DNA from: Ustilaginoidea virens
Lineage: Eukaryota > Ascomycota > Sordariomycetes > Hypocreales > Clavicipitaceae
DNA length: 64,000 nucleotides
Assembly (NCBI RefSeq): GCF_000687475.1
Contig: NC_057316.1
Location: forward strand, 4,526,001 to 4,590,000
Reading direction: 5' to 3'
Below the pieces are notes generated by a model. The model did not search any database, was not told the DNA's origin, and saw nothing but the letters and a program-made list of their open reading frames with translations. Below, one piece after another: positions 45,967-55,606 of the stretch (the stretch's first letter is position 1; each line of letters opens with the position of its first letter). A program made the translations under genes and the position numbers.

Positions 45967-46479
45967 GTGGGGAAAAAATAAAACACGGGTCCCGATGGGG
46001 TCGTGTAAGTGGGATCAAGTCAAGTCATGGCTGCTTGGCCATACTCCCTCGTCGCCGAGAGCGGGAAAGATGGACAGCTATGGGCGCGCTGGAGTGGCGG
46101 ACCTGAATGCAGGACCGGGCTGTGGCTCTCCGCTCCATGGCAAACGTCTGGTGAGGAGGAGGTCGGCAATCCGTACGCTGGGTCACCACCCACGGTGTGC
46201 TTGGATTTGCATCTTTCATCGTTTCTCATCAAACGGACCGCCGCCAGTCAGTCTCCTTGTGTTCCCATATAACATCCCGTCCCCGAGCCCCCGTCCCCAA
46301 GCCTCGTCCAGAGCACACATTCGTTCGTTTCCTACCGAGTTTCGAACCGGGGCGCTTTGCTTTTCGGTCTCCGGTTTTCCCCTGGCTGCAGAAGACGACT
46401 TGAGTCATTTCGCCTAAAGTACATGTAAGCCGCCCACGCCAACGCTCACCCCGAGGGGAAAGAAAGGAGTCCAACGACG

Positions 46480-48566
46480 ATGACCGTGCCGCCAGAAGCT
46501 TCCTGGGCCGTCTCCGTCGATCCGACGTGCTTCGCGCCCGCACCCCTCCCTGTCTCCCCCGTCTCGACCTCGGCCACGGCGTCCTCATCACCGCTCTCCA
46601 TGACGTTCGCGTCGCCAGGCCGCAAGGAGCAGCCGCCGGCGGCGAGTCGACCCCGGAACCGATCCCGGAAACAGCACGTCAAGACGCCCTCGGCGCCGCC
46701 GTGTCCACCCCACGAGAAGGAGGTCAGCACCGAGGACGACTGGACGAGGGTCAAGTGCCCCAAGGAGAAGAAGAGGATACAAAACAGGGTGGCGCAGAGA
46801 ACGTATCGTAAGTCCTTGGCGGCAGTTGAATCTGGGTCGCTAGCCCGGCGTGTGCATCTTTTTGCCGGGGAAGAGAGGAAAAGGGTAAAAGGGGGTAAGG
46901 GGGAAAGGGGGGAGGTGGGGTTTGTTGGTGGTGTTCAGGCAGAGCTGACGAGATGCTTGCCGCAGGTCACCGGATGAAGGCACGGCTGGGAGAGCTGCAG
47001 GCCCGGCTGGACAGCCACGAGCGTCTGCGGCACCAGCAGCCCGGTCGTGGGCACGGGGACGCCGAGATGCCGCGCGGGGCGGACGGAGCGTTTACGGCGG
47101 CGGCGCCTGATGTCGTCGGCATGGGGCACCCGAGCGGCATCAGCCCGAGCTTGGCGGCTGCGCACGCCCACGCTGGGGGGAGGAAGGGGTCGTCGCCGCT
47201 GGCGGCGGAGATGGCGGTGCTCCCGGGTGGCACATACGACAAGGTTGCTACGCACGAGCCGGAGCCGGCCTTTTACTCGCACAACGCGCAGTATCTCCAC
47301 AGCCCGCCGCGCGGCTATCCCTCCCCGCAAGCCTCCCACGGGCTGCTGTCCCCGCCGGCGAGATGGGAGGTCGAGCAGCCGGCCGAGGTGTCGCAGGACT
47401 TTCTCGACTGCCTGCATTTCCAGACGGAGCTGCTCGACAAGCTGAGCACGCTGGGCCCGGAGCCGGCGTTTGCTGTGCAACCGCAGTACAGCCCGGTGGA
47501 TGCGTTGCCGCCAGGTAAGCAGTGCTGCTGCTGCTGCTGCTGCTGTTCTTCTTCTTCTTCTTCTTCCGCCGCTCCCGCATCTGGCGCCTGGGAACGTGAC
47601 GACCGTTCCTCCCAACCAGGTCGATGCTAACCCAGAGAGTCCAGCCGTGATTGGGTTGAACCCGTCCCCCCTGAACTACATGGAGCCCTTTACCCCCGGC
47701 CGCATGGACCCTCTCGAGTATGTCTACGACGGCGCCCGGACCGCCTGGAAAGCCGGCTACGAAGGCAAAGCCCGACCGTCGCTACCGGCCCTCGACCCCC
47801 TGGGCGGCGGCGGCGGCGGCGGCGGCGGCTTTTCGTCCTCGCTGGCGGCCACCCCGCCCGCGCAGCCGTGCTCCGCCGACGCGCCCGCCGAGCTGGCCGG
47901 CAGGATCGAAGCCGTCGTGCGGCAGGTCCACGCCGCCGGCTTCGAGAGCCTCGACGCCGCCGCCACGGCCTACTACACCGCCGCGTTGGGCAACACGCCC
48001 CTGGCCGCGGAGCAGCACGCCAGCCGCAGCAGGAGGCTGCCCCGGGCCGTGGCGGACGTCTTCCGCGCGACGCACACCTGGCCGCCCTGGGAGCGGCGCG
48101 GCTTCCGCGACGAGATGGCCAAGACGGCCCGCGCGATGCTGCACGCCGAGTCGTCCGCCGCGCGGGCCAGCCTGGCGGGCCAGCTGGCCCCGCTGCTGGA
48201 CAAGCCGGACCTGAAGCCACAGGCGCTCGAGGCGCTCAAGAAGACGCTCAAGAGAGAGGTAAGCCCGCCGCAAAAAAAAAAAAATAAAAATAAAAATAAA
48301 AATAAAAAAAAAGAGGGGAAAAATCCCGAAACGCCCGCCCTGCAGATCGGACCGGAGTTATTTGTTTTGCTGACTTGTGGCTGGTTGGCTGGCACACAAA
48401 GTTCCCAACCGCGTGGGCCTTCAACGCGGCCCTGTTGAGCGGCGACGGCGCGGCGGGAGGGCAGACGGACGGCTCGAACGCGGTGCTGGCGACGGTGCTG
48501 CTGCAGCAGCTTGCGGGAAAGGTGCCCCGGAGCCAGCTGGTGCAGGTGGTGGAGGCTTGCTTATAA
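46480..48566 (+). CDS. bZIP transcription factor
   Basis: A predicted 554-residue bZIP protein. Exons are 46480-46807, 46966-47514, 47636-48258 and 48402-48566. The basic region is split by intron 1 inside an Arg codon: N102RVAQRTYR110 then HRMKARLGELQARLD, an NxxAQxxYR type close to the Yap/Pap1 group but with Tyr in place of Phe. The zipper is short. The middle is disordered and holds an LHFQTELLDKLSTL helix. A second ordered block (PLNYMEPFTPGRMDPLEYVYDG) precedes a Gly run and a helical C-terminal domain with WPPWERRGF and a final LLQQLAGKVPRSQLVQVVE helix. The intron 2 boundary is uncertain: the donor at 47515 is clear, but the preferred CAG acceptor at 47619 breaks phase, while CCCAG at 47635 keeps it. 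CTG and TTC microsatellites fill this intron. Function of this factor is unknown. Confidence 0.82.
47522..47566. repeat. CTG and TTC microsatellites at an exon-intron boundary
   Basis: About eight CTG units followed by about seven TTC units just after the donor of bZIP intron 2. The tract keeps the upstream frame open as Cys and Ser runs, so retention of the intron would add a repeat peptide and then stop after 47630. Confidence 0.85.
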
Positions 48567-48916
48567 GAGTTGAGAGTCGACGGGGGGGGGCTGGCGACGG
48601 TTTTAATGTTTTACTTCTCCCAACGGTAATCAAGGACAGCAGGGGCTGGAACGGATTGCTTCGAAACGGAGTCAAGGGCGGCGCAACGGCGGACATGGTC
48701 GGGGTTTTGGGGTAACTTGAGGCTATAAAACTTGCTGGCTGCAATATGATCCTTTTGTGCCTGGCGCCTTGCGAGTAAGCACCAGACCAGACCAGACCAG
48801 ACCAGAGCAAGACATCCTTGGTGAATGCCGAAACCGGCCCTGCGCGCTTCCGTCCGGGGCCTGGCTGTTTCCCCGTCCTAAACACCTTACCCCCCCCTTT
48901 CCCCCCCGGTGCCGGC
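48567..48916. other. convergent intergenic region bZIP / thioesterase
   Basis: This 350-bp region separates the stop codons of the bZIP (+) and thioesterase (-) genes. It has a five-copy ACCAG run near 48781-48805 and C-runs near 48891-48907. No gene is seen. Confidence 0.65.
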
Positions 48917-50015
48917 TCAGCGTCCGGCCTCGCGATGCAGCGCGTCCAGCAGGCCCAGCCCCAGATTCACCCTCTCCGTCAGCCTCGCCATGGCCTGCTC
49001 GTCGGCCCTGGAAAAGACGCCGTAGTGGTCGGCGTCGACGTCCACCACCGCCGCCACAAAGTCCGGGTAGCGCCCGTCCCAGCCCAGAAGCCGCTCGTCG
49101 CGGTACACGTCGACCAGGCAGGAAGCGGAGGCGTCGCCGTCCCCCGCGCAAGCGGCGTACCTGGTGCACCGGACAAGCACGCCCGGCGGCGGCGGCCCCT
49201 CCGCCACGGGCCCAGCCCCTGCCCCTGCCCCTGCCCCTGCTCCTGCCTCATCCCCTCCCTCTCCCCCTCGCTCGTCTCCTCGGCCGGCGTAGGTCCTGGC
49301 GGAGACGGCCGACCAGGCATCCGCCCCGGCTGCCCGGTGAGGCACCTCCCGGGGCCGCAGGGCGAGTCCCAGGGCCGCCGCCCCGGCGGCATTGCTCCTC
49401 CTGCTCCCGCTCCAGCGCGGCAGCTCCCACTCGTGCAGCATCGCGTCGCAGTTGGCAAAGGCCCTGGCCACCAGGTCGGGCAGGGCCTCCAGCCGCGGCG
49501 GGCCCGTCGGCACCGTGACCCTCCGCCTGGCCACGTGGTAGGGCGAGTCGATGAGCAGCAGCCCCGCGACGGAGACGGCGTACGCGCGCGGGTTCTGCGC
49601 GACGAGGTGCGCCATTGCCAGGGCGAGGAAGCCGCCGAGCGACCAGCCTTTTTTTTTGGGGGGGGGGGGCCGCCGGCATCTTGATCAGCCGGCCAGCACA
49701 CCGCGGGGACGGCGACAAAGAAAAGAGAAGAGGCAAAGGGCAGAACGTACCGCCGAGGAGGACCGGGCCGGCGAGGCCCTCGCGCTGCAGCAAGTCGAGG
49801 TAGGTGCGGGCCATCTCGTCCGGGCCGCCGTCCCAGGCCGCGCCGTCAAAGTACTTGGGGTTGTGGACGGCCCAGACGTCGCGGCCCAGGCTGCCCAGCA
49901 GGAAGTAGCTGAAGGTGGTGCCGCCGCCGTCGTGGATGAGCACCAGCGGCAAGAGGTCTTTCGGCCCCGCGGGGGCGTACTGCACCTGCGTTGGGTTCGG
50001 GCCGCCGGGGTACAT
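48917..50015 (-). CDS. stand-alone alpha/beta-hydrolase thioesterase
   Basis: A predicted 331-residue thioesterase of the alpha/beta-hydrolase fold (PF00975-like), the class that ends polyketide and non-ribosomal peptide assembly lines or edits them in trans. Exons are 50015-49751 and 49647-48917. The start gives MYPGGPNPTQVQYAP, then the oxyanion-side motif LVLIHDGGGTTFSY. The nucleophile elbow GWSLGG is created by splicing exactly at its first Gly codon (S91). The active-site histidine is probably H296 (DADHYGVF). An Ala-Gly repeat encoded by CCCCTG units (about 49205-49245) expands the lid region. The intron (49750-49648) contains 12 C's then 9 A's before its AAAG acceptor. No synthase gene lies within the window, so the substrate is unknown; it could be a lone metabolic thioesterase or a relic of a cluster. 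Confidence 0.85.
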
Positions 50016-51415
50016 GGCGTATGTGTGTAGGTGAGGCGAGCGACGAGCGACGAGCGACGAGCGGCGAGCGGCGAGCGGGCTTTTTTGCTGGAAGCCGCGA
50101 GGGTGGGCAGTTTGCAAGTTTGCCGTTGCCGTTGCCGTTGCCGTTGGACGGAGGCGAGACGACGTCTCTTCTTGTCCCAAGCAAAGGCTGGGTGAATCCG
50201 GCACGCCAAGGCAGAAGAAACAAACGGGAGGCGGCGGGTTGGGTCGGTCTGGTTGGCAAAGTCAAAGCCCCGCCCGCACGCACCGTCGTCGTCCGTCAAC
50301 GTCAGCCCCCCAAACCCCAAACCCACCAGCAATCCAATCTGAGTACCATCGGCGTCATTTTGCTCCGAGATCGCCCGTAAGACGTCAGCCTCGCTTTATT
50401 AGTCGCTACTGATCGCTCGGCCTGCAAGTCCAGGCTGCGGCGTGGGCGGGGCGGGGCGGGGCGCGCCGGTCGGAAATGAAGCACCACATGCAGGCAGAAG
50501 AGAGTCGAGAGTCGAGAGTCGAGAGACGGAGACGGAGAGACGAGAGACGAGAGGCAACAAACAAACGACTTGCCAGCACGATGCCGGTGCCGCTGAGCTG
50601 AAAAACAACCGAAAACTGCACATCCATATTGACGTGCGCATGCAAAAGAGCACCAGGAAAGCAAGGGCTGTCCTGTCGCGCGCCTTCATCTAGACTTTTT
50701 TCCAATGGGGGTTGTCTTTGATGGTCTTTAATCGAGCTTGGTCCATGGCTACAAAATCCGCCTGTGGGAGGGAATGTATTGATTTCGATACCGAGTATGC
50801 CATGCATTTAGGTACTTGTGATGCCGTGCATGGTAGTGTAGATGGAAGAGATTAGAAACTGCCTATGGGGTAATGTACTGATGTCAAGTATATTCGGTAC
50901 TTGTGATGCCGCGCATGGTAGTGTAGATGATAACGTTTACCCAGAAACAGCCTGGGAAGGGAGAAGGAGCATCTTGAATCTGATATGCCAAACAGGGCCA
51001 GAAGTGGATGCCCCAATCTGCCCAATCTGCCCAATCTGAGTGCCTAGCAGGGCATCAGATGTTCATCCCTCTCGCGAGTACGTCCCCAAGCCGAGGCTTC
51101 TTTCCGTTCTTTCCGTTCTTTCCGTTCTTTCCGTTCTTTCCCTGTGTTGGTACGCCTCAAGTACGGTAGTTCCTGAGCCGACGTCACCCATACGCTTGGA
51201 TGCGAATACGAACCGCAAAGGCGGTGAGGCGATGCAGATCCAGCGCCCCACTTTGCATTGCCCCGGCGAATTCCCGTCTCGCTCCTCCCACCTCGTCGTC
51301 CTTCTCTCGAGTCCAACGCTCCGCTCCGTCCGCTACAACGGCAAGCAACTCGGGCCCCAACGCCTGCAAACAGCGTCCCGGCGACACCTCGACGCCGCCC
51401 CGTCCCCCCGTCGCC
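50016..51415. promoter_or_regulatory. divergent promoter region thioesterase / CTK2
   Basis: About 1.4 kb separates the divergent thioesterase (-) and CTK2 (+) starts. It contains GAGCGAC units next to the thioesterase start (50034-50080), GAGAGTC units (about 50498-50530), CAATCTGCC units (51013-51041) and a 9-bp TTTCCGTTC array (51101-51141) upstream of CTK2. A segment of about 45 bp (GGTACTTGTGATGCCG...GCATGGTAGTGTAGATG) occurs twice, at about 50811-50844 and 50896-50929. No gene is seen. Confidence 0.55.
51101..51141. repeat. 9-bp TTTCCGTTC tandem array
   Basis: About 4.5 perfect copies of a 9-bp unit roughly 280-315 bp upstream of the CTK2 start, within its promoter or leader. Confidence 0.9.
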
Positions 51416-53111
51416 ATGGCTCGCCCAGGCGGAGCCGGCGCGCCGCCAACCCCCAACGGCGATGCGCCCCCCGCGCCCCCCGCGCCCGCCCGCGTCGGCC
51501 CTCACCCCGGCTTCATCTCCAGCTCCAACCAGTACAGCTCCGAGATCAAGATCCGGCGCATGCTCAAGGACAACGGGTGCGACCCCGCCCGCGAGGACAC
51601 CCACCGCCTCCAGGGCGTGCAGCTGATTGACAACGTGCGCGAGCAGCTGCAGCTGTACGGGCCTTCCCTCCCCCCTCTCCTCCCTCTCCTCCCCCCTTGG
51701 CTCCGACGGCCGCCCCGAACGCCCGACCCCCGACGCTGACCCCGACGCTGACTTGAGACTTGATCCCAGACCGGTGCGCACGTTCGACACCGCCTGCACG
51801 TACTACCACAAGTTCCGGCTCAACTTCCGCGACGCCGAGTACAACTACCAGGACGCGGCCCTGGCCTCCCTCTTTGTCGCCTGCAAGGTGGAAGACACGA
51901 TCAAGAAGTCAAGAGACGTGCTGGCCGCGTCGTACCTGGTCAAGAACCCGGACAAGACCATCGCTCCGGATGACAAGGTAAAACCCCCCCCCGCCCCCCC
52001 CAAACGCCGGGCTCCGCACCCCGCTGACGCGCTGGCGAAACAGATCTTTGAAGCCCCCGGCAAAATCATCATCGGGCTCGAGCGCCTCATCCTCGAGACC
52101 ATCGGCTTCGACTTCCGCACGCGCTACCCGCAGAAGCTGCTCGCCAAGGTGGTCCGCCGCGTGCTGGGCAAGTCGTCGGCCAACTCGCGCGACTTCTTCG
52201 CCACCGCGTACGCCATGTGCGTCGACATGTACAAGACGTTTGTGCCCATCAAGCGCACCACGCTCAGCATGGCCATGGCGGTGGCGGAGCTGACGGCCCG
52301 CCTGCGCGGCGAGCACCTGGAGCGCGTGCGCGAGTTCGCCTCGTCGCGCAGGCAGCACAGCCGCGACGCCGTCATGGAGACCATGCTGGACCTGCTGGAC
52401 CTGTACGTGCAGCACCCGCGGGCCACCAAGCTGGGCGCGCGGTTCGACCTCAACGCCTTCATCGACGTCAAGATCCGCCTCAACCAGGACCTGGACCGCA
52501 CCGCCAAGCCGCGCTACCTGCACCACTGCCACCGGTGCGAGGTCGAGGACCCGCACCCGCTGTCGTCGGCCACCGCCTCGGCCACCGACCCGACCACGCA
52601 GTCGAACCCGTGGCCGGCCGACGCGTCCATCCGCAGGACGGCCAGGGGCCAGGACGGCACCATGCGCTTCGTCTTTGACCCCGAGGCCGCCATGGACGAG
52701 CAGCACACCGTGAGCAAGTTCTTCAGGGACGAGTACGAGGAGTACGAGGTCGAGGTCGAGGAGCCGGTGCCGCCGCCGGATAGGGACAGGGATAGGGAGA
52801 GGGAGAGGGAGAGGGAGAGGGAGAGGGAGAGGGAGAGGGAGAGGGAGAGGGAGAGGGAGAGGGAGAGGGAGAGGGAGAGGGAGAGGGAGAGGGAGAGGGA
52901 GAGGGAGAGGGAGAGGGAGAGGGATAGGGACAGGGACAGGGACAGAGACAGGGACAAGGAGAGGGATGCGGACGATGGCGGGAGCGCCAGCCACGGGAGG
53001 AGCCGCGCCGGGGGGTATGCCGGGGGGTATCGGGACCGCGGCGATCCTAGAAGGGGTGTTCCGTATGGGGGGTACCGCGCGGATAGGTACAGGAGGGGGA
53101 GGATCCATTGA
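51416..53111 (+). CDS. CTK2: CTD kinase cyclin subunit Ctk2
   Basis: A predicted 504-residue cyclin of the Ctk2/Lsc1 type, the regulatory subunit of CTDK-I, which phosphorylates Ser2 of the RNA polymerase II C-terminal domain. Exons are 51416-51654, 51770-51977 and 52044-53111. Intron 1 splits a Leu codon so that ...REQLQL joins PVRTFDTACTYYHKFRL, the cyclin-box helix. Later cyclin-fold blocks are DAALASLFVACKVEDT, KIIIGLERLILETIGFDF and TTLSMAMAVAELTARL. A short cysteine motif (HHCHRCE) follows the second fold. From about residue 400 to 460 the protein is a pure Arg-Glu/Arg-Asp dipeptide repeat encoded by a GGGAGA array, then a Gly/Arg/Tyr-rich tail. The repeat lies outside the cyclin fold and may bind RNA or nuclear-speckle-like partners. 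Together with RTR1 this window holds both a writer and an eraser of the CTD code. Confidence 0.9.
52795..52925. repeat. GGGAGA hexanucleotide array inside CTK2
   Basis: About 21 uninterrupted copies of a 6-bp unit (GGGAGA), in frame, encoding alternating Arg-Glu. The flanking GGGACA/GGGATA units encode Arg-Asp. Lack of synonymous variation points to recent slippage. Length should vary between strains in steps of two residues. Confidence 0.92.
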
Positions 53112-53259
53112 CGGGTCCAAGGTAGACATATATATATATCAATGGCATGGCTTGTCCGGCGACGTTTGGCCCATGACGCTTGTCCAATGCTGAGAAATAC
53201 AGGAGAAAGTCGTGCCAATGTACTCCCCCCCCCCCCCCCCTTCCGCCAGTCCGTCCCCA
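53112..53259. other. short convergent gap CTK2 / PTEN
   Basis: Only 148 bp separate the stop codons of CTK2 (+) and the PTEN-type phosphatase (-), including a 16-nt C-run (53225-53240). The 3' UTRs almost certainly overlap, so antisense pairing of the two transcripts is possible. Confidence 0.7.
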
Positions 53260-54624
53260 TCACTTGCTTCCCCAGTCCTCGCCACGGGGCCCGCTGGACC
53301 TCACCCCCTTGATATCGGCATCCCCATTCGCCGCGTTCCGCTCTACGCTCTTGACACTGCTCGCCCGGCTGACGTCCTCGCTCGCCTCCGACTGCACCCG
53401 CAGCCCCAGGTCCCTCTCGTCCTTGCCGCTCTCCGCGCCCACGCCCTTCCAATTCGCCGGCTCGGCCTGCGCGACAGGCTGGCCCTCGGCCGGCTCGTCA
53501 ACCTCCTCCCCCCGGTCGCCCGCGTCCACCGCCCTCCACACCACCGCCATCCGGTCCAGCGCCCTGGACCCCTTCCTGCTCGAGCCCTTGATGCCGTCCA
53601 TGGCGTCCCAGTCGATGCTGAACACGCCGTTGGCGTCCGCGTTGCCGTGCCGCTCCGGGCCGCTGCCCTCGAAGAAGGCGTTGAACCAAACGTGCGCCAC
53701 GGCCGACACCATGGTCAGGCTGAGGCTCTTGTGCGTCCGGTTGCGCCGCTCCACGGAGATGTTGACGTCGCTGTGGGGGAGGCGCACCGGCTTCAAGGGC
53801 CTGAAGATGACGGCCAGGCCGCCCGGCTCGGCGTGATCCGACGGGCCCGGGCTCTTCTCGGGCCGCCCGGGTCCGGGTCCCGTCTTCTCCGCGCTGCTCG
53901 TCTTGGACCTGGCCTTGTCGATGCCGTTTCCCACGCCCGCGGATACTTTCTGCAGGATGAGGCCTGGTCCTCTCCTCGCGAGCGACTGGTGCTTCTTGTC
54001 GTCGGGGCTTTCGGGGCTTGGCCCCGGCGACGCAGCGGCCGGCCGCGAAGCGGGAGCTTGGGACCCCCGCGGCGGTGGCGGGTTCGCCGCGTCGGCAAAG
54101 TCGGCGCCCTCCGGGGCCTTGCTGCCGCCGCCTGCCGCCGTGTATCCCGCCAGGTCCCAGAGCATGTCGCCTAGGCTCGCGTCCGCGGGCGCGCCGGGCT
54201 CGACCACGAGCCTCTCCCGCTTGGAGAACGTGTGATAGACGTGGATCTTCTTGCCGTCTTGCACGAAGCCCTCCACGTCGACTTTGACGCCGTTTCGCAG
54301 GCCCCACGCGTGAATCTCGACAATCTCAATCGGTCTGTCTAGGTACTTCTTGCCGTGCCTGGTCCAGCGGTCGACGTAGCTCACCCATCTGAGCTGGGAG
54401 GGGATGGAAACGCCGGCGCCAAACTGGGGACGCATGCGACGGGCTGTGAAGCGCTGCAGGGCGTCCTCGGCGGTCCAGCCTTGCTCGGAGATGAGGTAGC
54501 TTGTGGCCATGGTGCCCGAGCGGCCTTTTCCCGCCTTGCAATGGACGACGACGACTCGTTTGGGGTTTCTCTTGCTCTGCCTTGGCGGGGGGTCTGCGTC
54601 TGGCGCGCCTGCAGGACGACCATT

Positions 54625-54664
<40 letters not shown>

Positions 54665-55222
54665 TGAGGGTGCTGTTTGGCCGACGTGGGCGCAGAGTCG
54701 TCGAGAGGGCCGCCGTGCAGCCAGTTTCTCATGCTCGCCATAATCATGGGCACCAGGCGAAACGGCGGCGGGTGGTGATCCGGCCAGGGATAGTGGCGGA
54801 CTCTGCCGTAGACAGCTTCGTCGGGGTACCCCGTCCCCTCGGCGCGAAACTCCCATATGGCCCAGTCGTCGCCGTGCTTGGAGTCGAGAAAGGCGACCAG
54901 CCGGTCCAGCGGGTTCCGATACGCCAGCTGGGGGTATGTCTGCGAGGGGCCAGACCTTTTGGGGACCAAAGTCACTTTGTCAGAACCGGCAGAGCCAAAC
55001 ACACAAACACGAAGCGTGCACCCATCTCGGTGCCCTTGAAGCCGAGCCTTCTTTTTTCCTCGGCAAATGAGGAGCGAAGGCACCGCACCGCTCGGGGGGG
55101 GGATGGGGGACATGCAGTACCTACGTCGCTATGATGAAATCCGTGACGTAGCAAAGATCGAGCCCTGCCTCGGGATGCCTAGCTCTCGGCCCGGCTACAA
55201 TCTGTCGCAGCAAAGAGGCCAT
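53260..55222 (-). CDS. TEP1: PTEN-type phosphatidylinositol phosphatase
   Basis: A predicted 597-residue PTEN/Tep1 homologue, expected to remove the 3-phosphate of PI(3,4,5)P3. Exons are 55222-55125 and 54955-53260. Exon 1 gives MASLLRQIVAGPRARHPEAG, then LDLCYVTDFIIAT, matching the PTEN N-terminus; the AAAAG acceptor yields TSGPSQTYPQLAYRNPLDRL. The catalytic loop is HCKAGKGRSGT with the nucleophile at about C172 and R178. The Asp of the WPDHHPP loop is the general acid candidate. A poly-Gln tract of 14 residues (CAG repeat, 54627-54668) sits between that loop and the catalytic cysteine, enlarging a loop that is short in human PTEN. A C2-like half follows (VEIHAWGLRNGVKVDVEG), with a disordered insert before the last ordered block (DVNISVERRNRTHKS). 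The first intron (55124-54956) is 169 nt. Confidence 0.9.
54627..54668. repeat. CAG microsatellite encoding poly-Gln in TEP1
   Basis: A CAG tract on the sense strand, interrupted by one CAA, encodes 14 glutamines. It lies within the phosphatase domain, between the WPDHH loop and the HCKAGKGRSG loop. Confidence 0.92.
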
Positions 55223-55277
55223 GGCCAAGGATACCAGGCCTGTCTTAACTTGGGCTTGTTGCAGGGTGATGTGAGGA

Positions 55278-55490
55278 GGAGCGGACAGGCCTTTGGAAAC
55301 AAGTCGTCGAGGCAAGAAGGGGAAGACGGAGCAGACAGGCCTTTGGACACTAGTTGTCGCAGGCAAAGAAGTGAAAGACAGAGCAGACAAGGTTCCGGAT
55401 AGAAGTCGTCGCGGGCAAAGAAGTGCAAGACGGAGCAGACAAGCCTCCGGATAGAAGTCGTCGCGGGCAAGAAGGGAAACAAGTCGTCGC
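55278..55490. repeat. minisatellite with 52-bp units
   Basis: Four imperfect tandem copies start at about 55278, 55328, 55380 and 55432, each beginning GGAGCAGACA and containing AAGTCGTCG and GGCAAAGAAG. Two units are exactly 52 bp apart. The copies differ at many positions, so the array is older than the neighbouring 8-bp array. It starts 56 bp upstream of the TEP1 start codon. Confidence 0.88.
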
Positions 55491-55512
55491 AAGGCACAAA
55501 CAAGGACAGGGT

Positions 55513-55606
55513 CAGCAGGTCGCCAGGTCAGCAGGTCGCCAGGTCGCCAGGTCGCCAGGTCGCCAGGTCGCCAGGTCGCCAGGTCGCCAGGTCGCCAGGT
55601 CGCCAA
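55513..55606. repeat. 8-bp GGTCGCCA tandem array
   Basis: About ten copies of an 8-bp unit (GGTCGCCA), almost perfect at the right end and mixed with GGTCAGCA at the left. It lies about 290 bp upstream of the TEP1 start codon. Confidence 0.92.

Larger units (their letters stand above)
43051..46479. other. intergenic, repeat-rich flank of the bZIP gene
   Basis: GC-rich sequence returns here, with C-runs (43091-43105), a GCA array (43740-43774), degenerate GCTTGCTGCTCGTC repeats (about 44770-44880), and a 43-nt T-run (45922-45964). Several long open frames (for example 44646-45395 + and 45702-44812 -) arise from these repeats and look spurious: they are rich in Leu/Ala/Arg strings on both strands and match no family I know. 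The last 240 bp is CT-rich and probably the bZIP promoter and leader. Confidence 0.55.

Noticed and set aside
51909..53452. Long - strand frames opposite CTK2, with Pro-Leu or Ser-Leu repeats
   Set aside because: These are the complement of the GGGAGA array and cyclin exon; the + frame has the cyclin fold.
55195..55503. Repetitive - strand frame upstream of TEP1
   Set aside because: Its repeated peptide is simply the translation of the 52-bp minisatellite.
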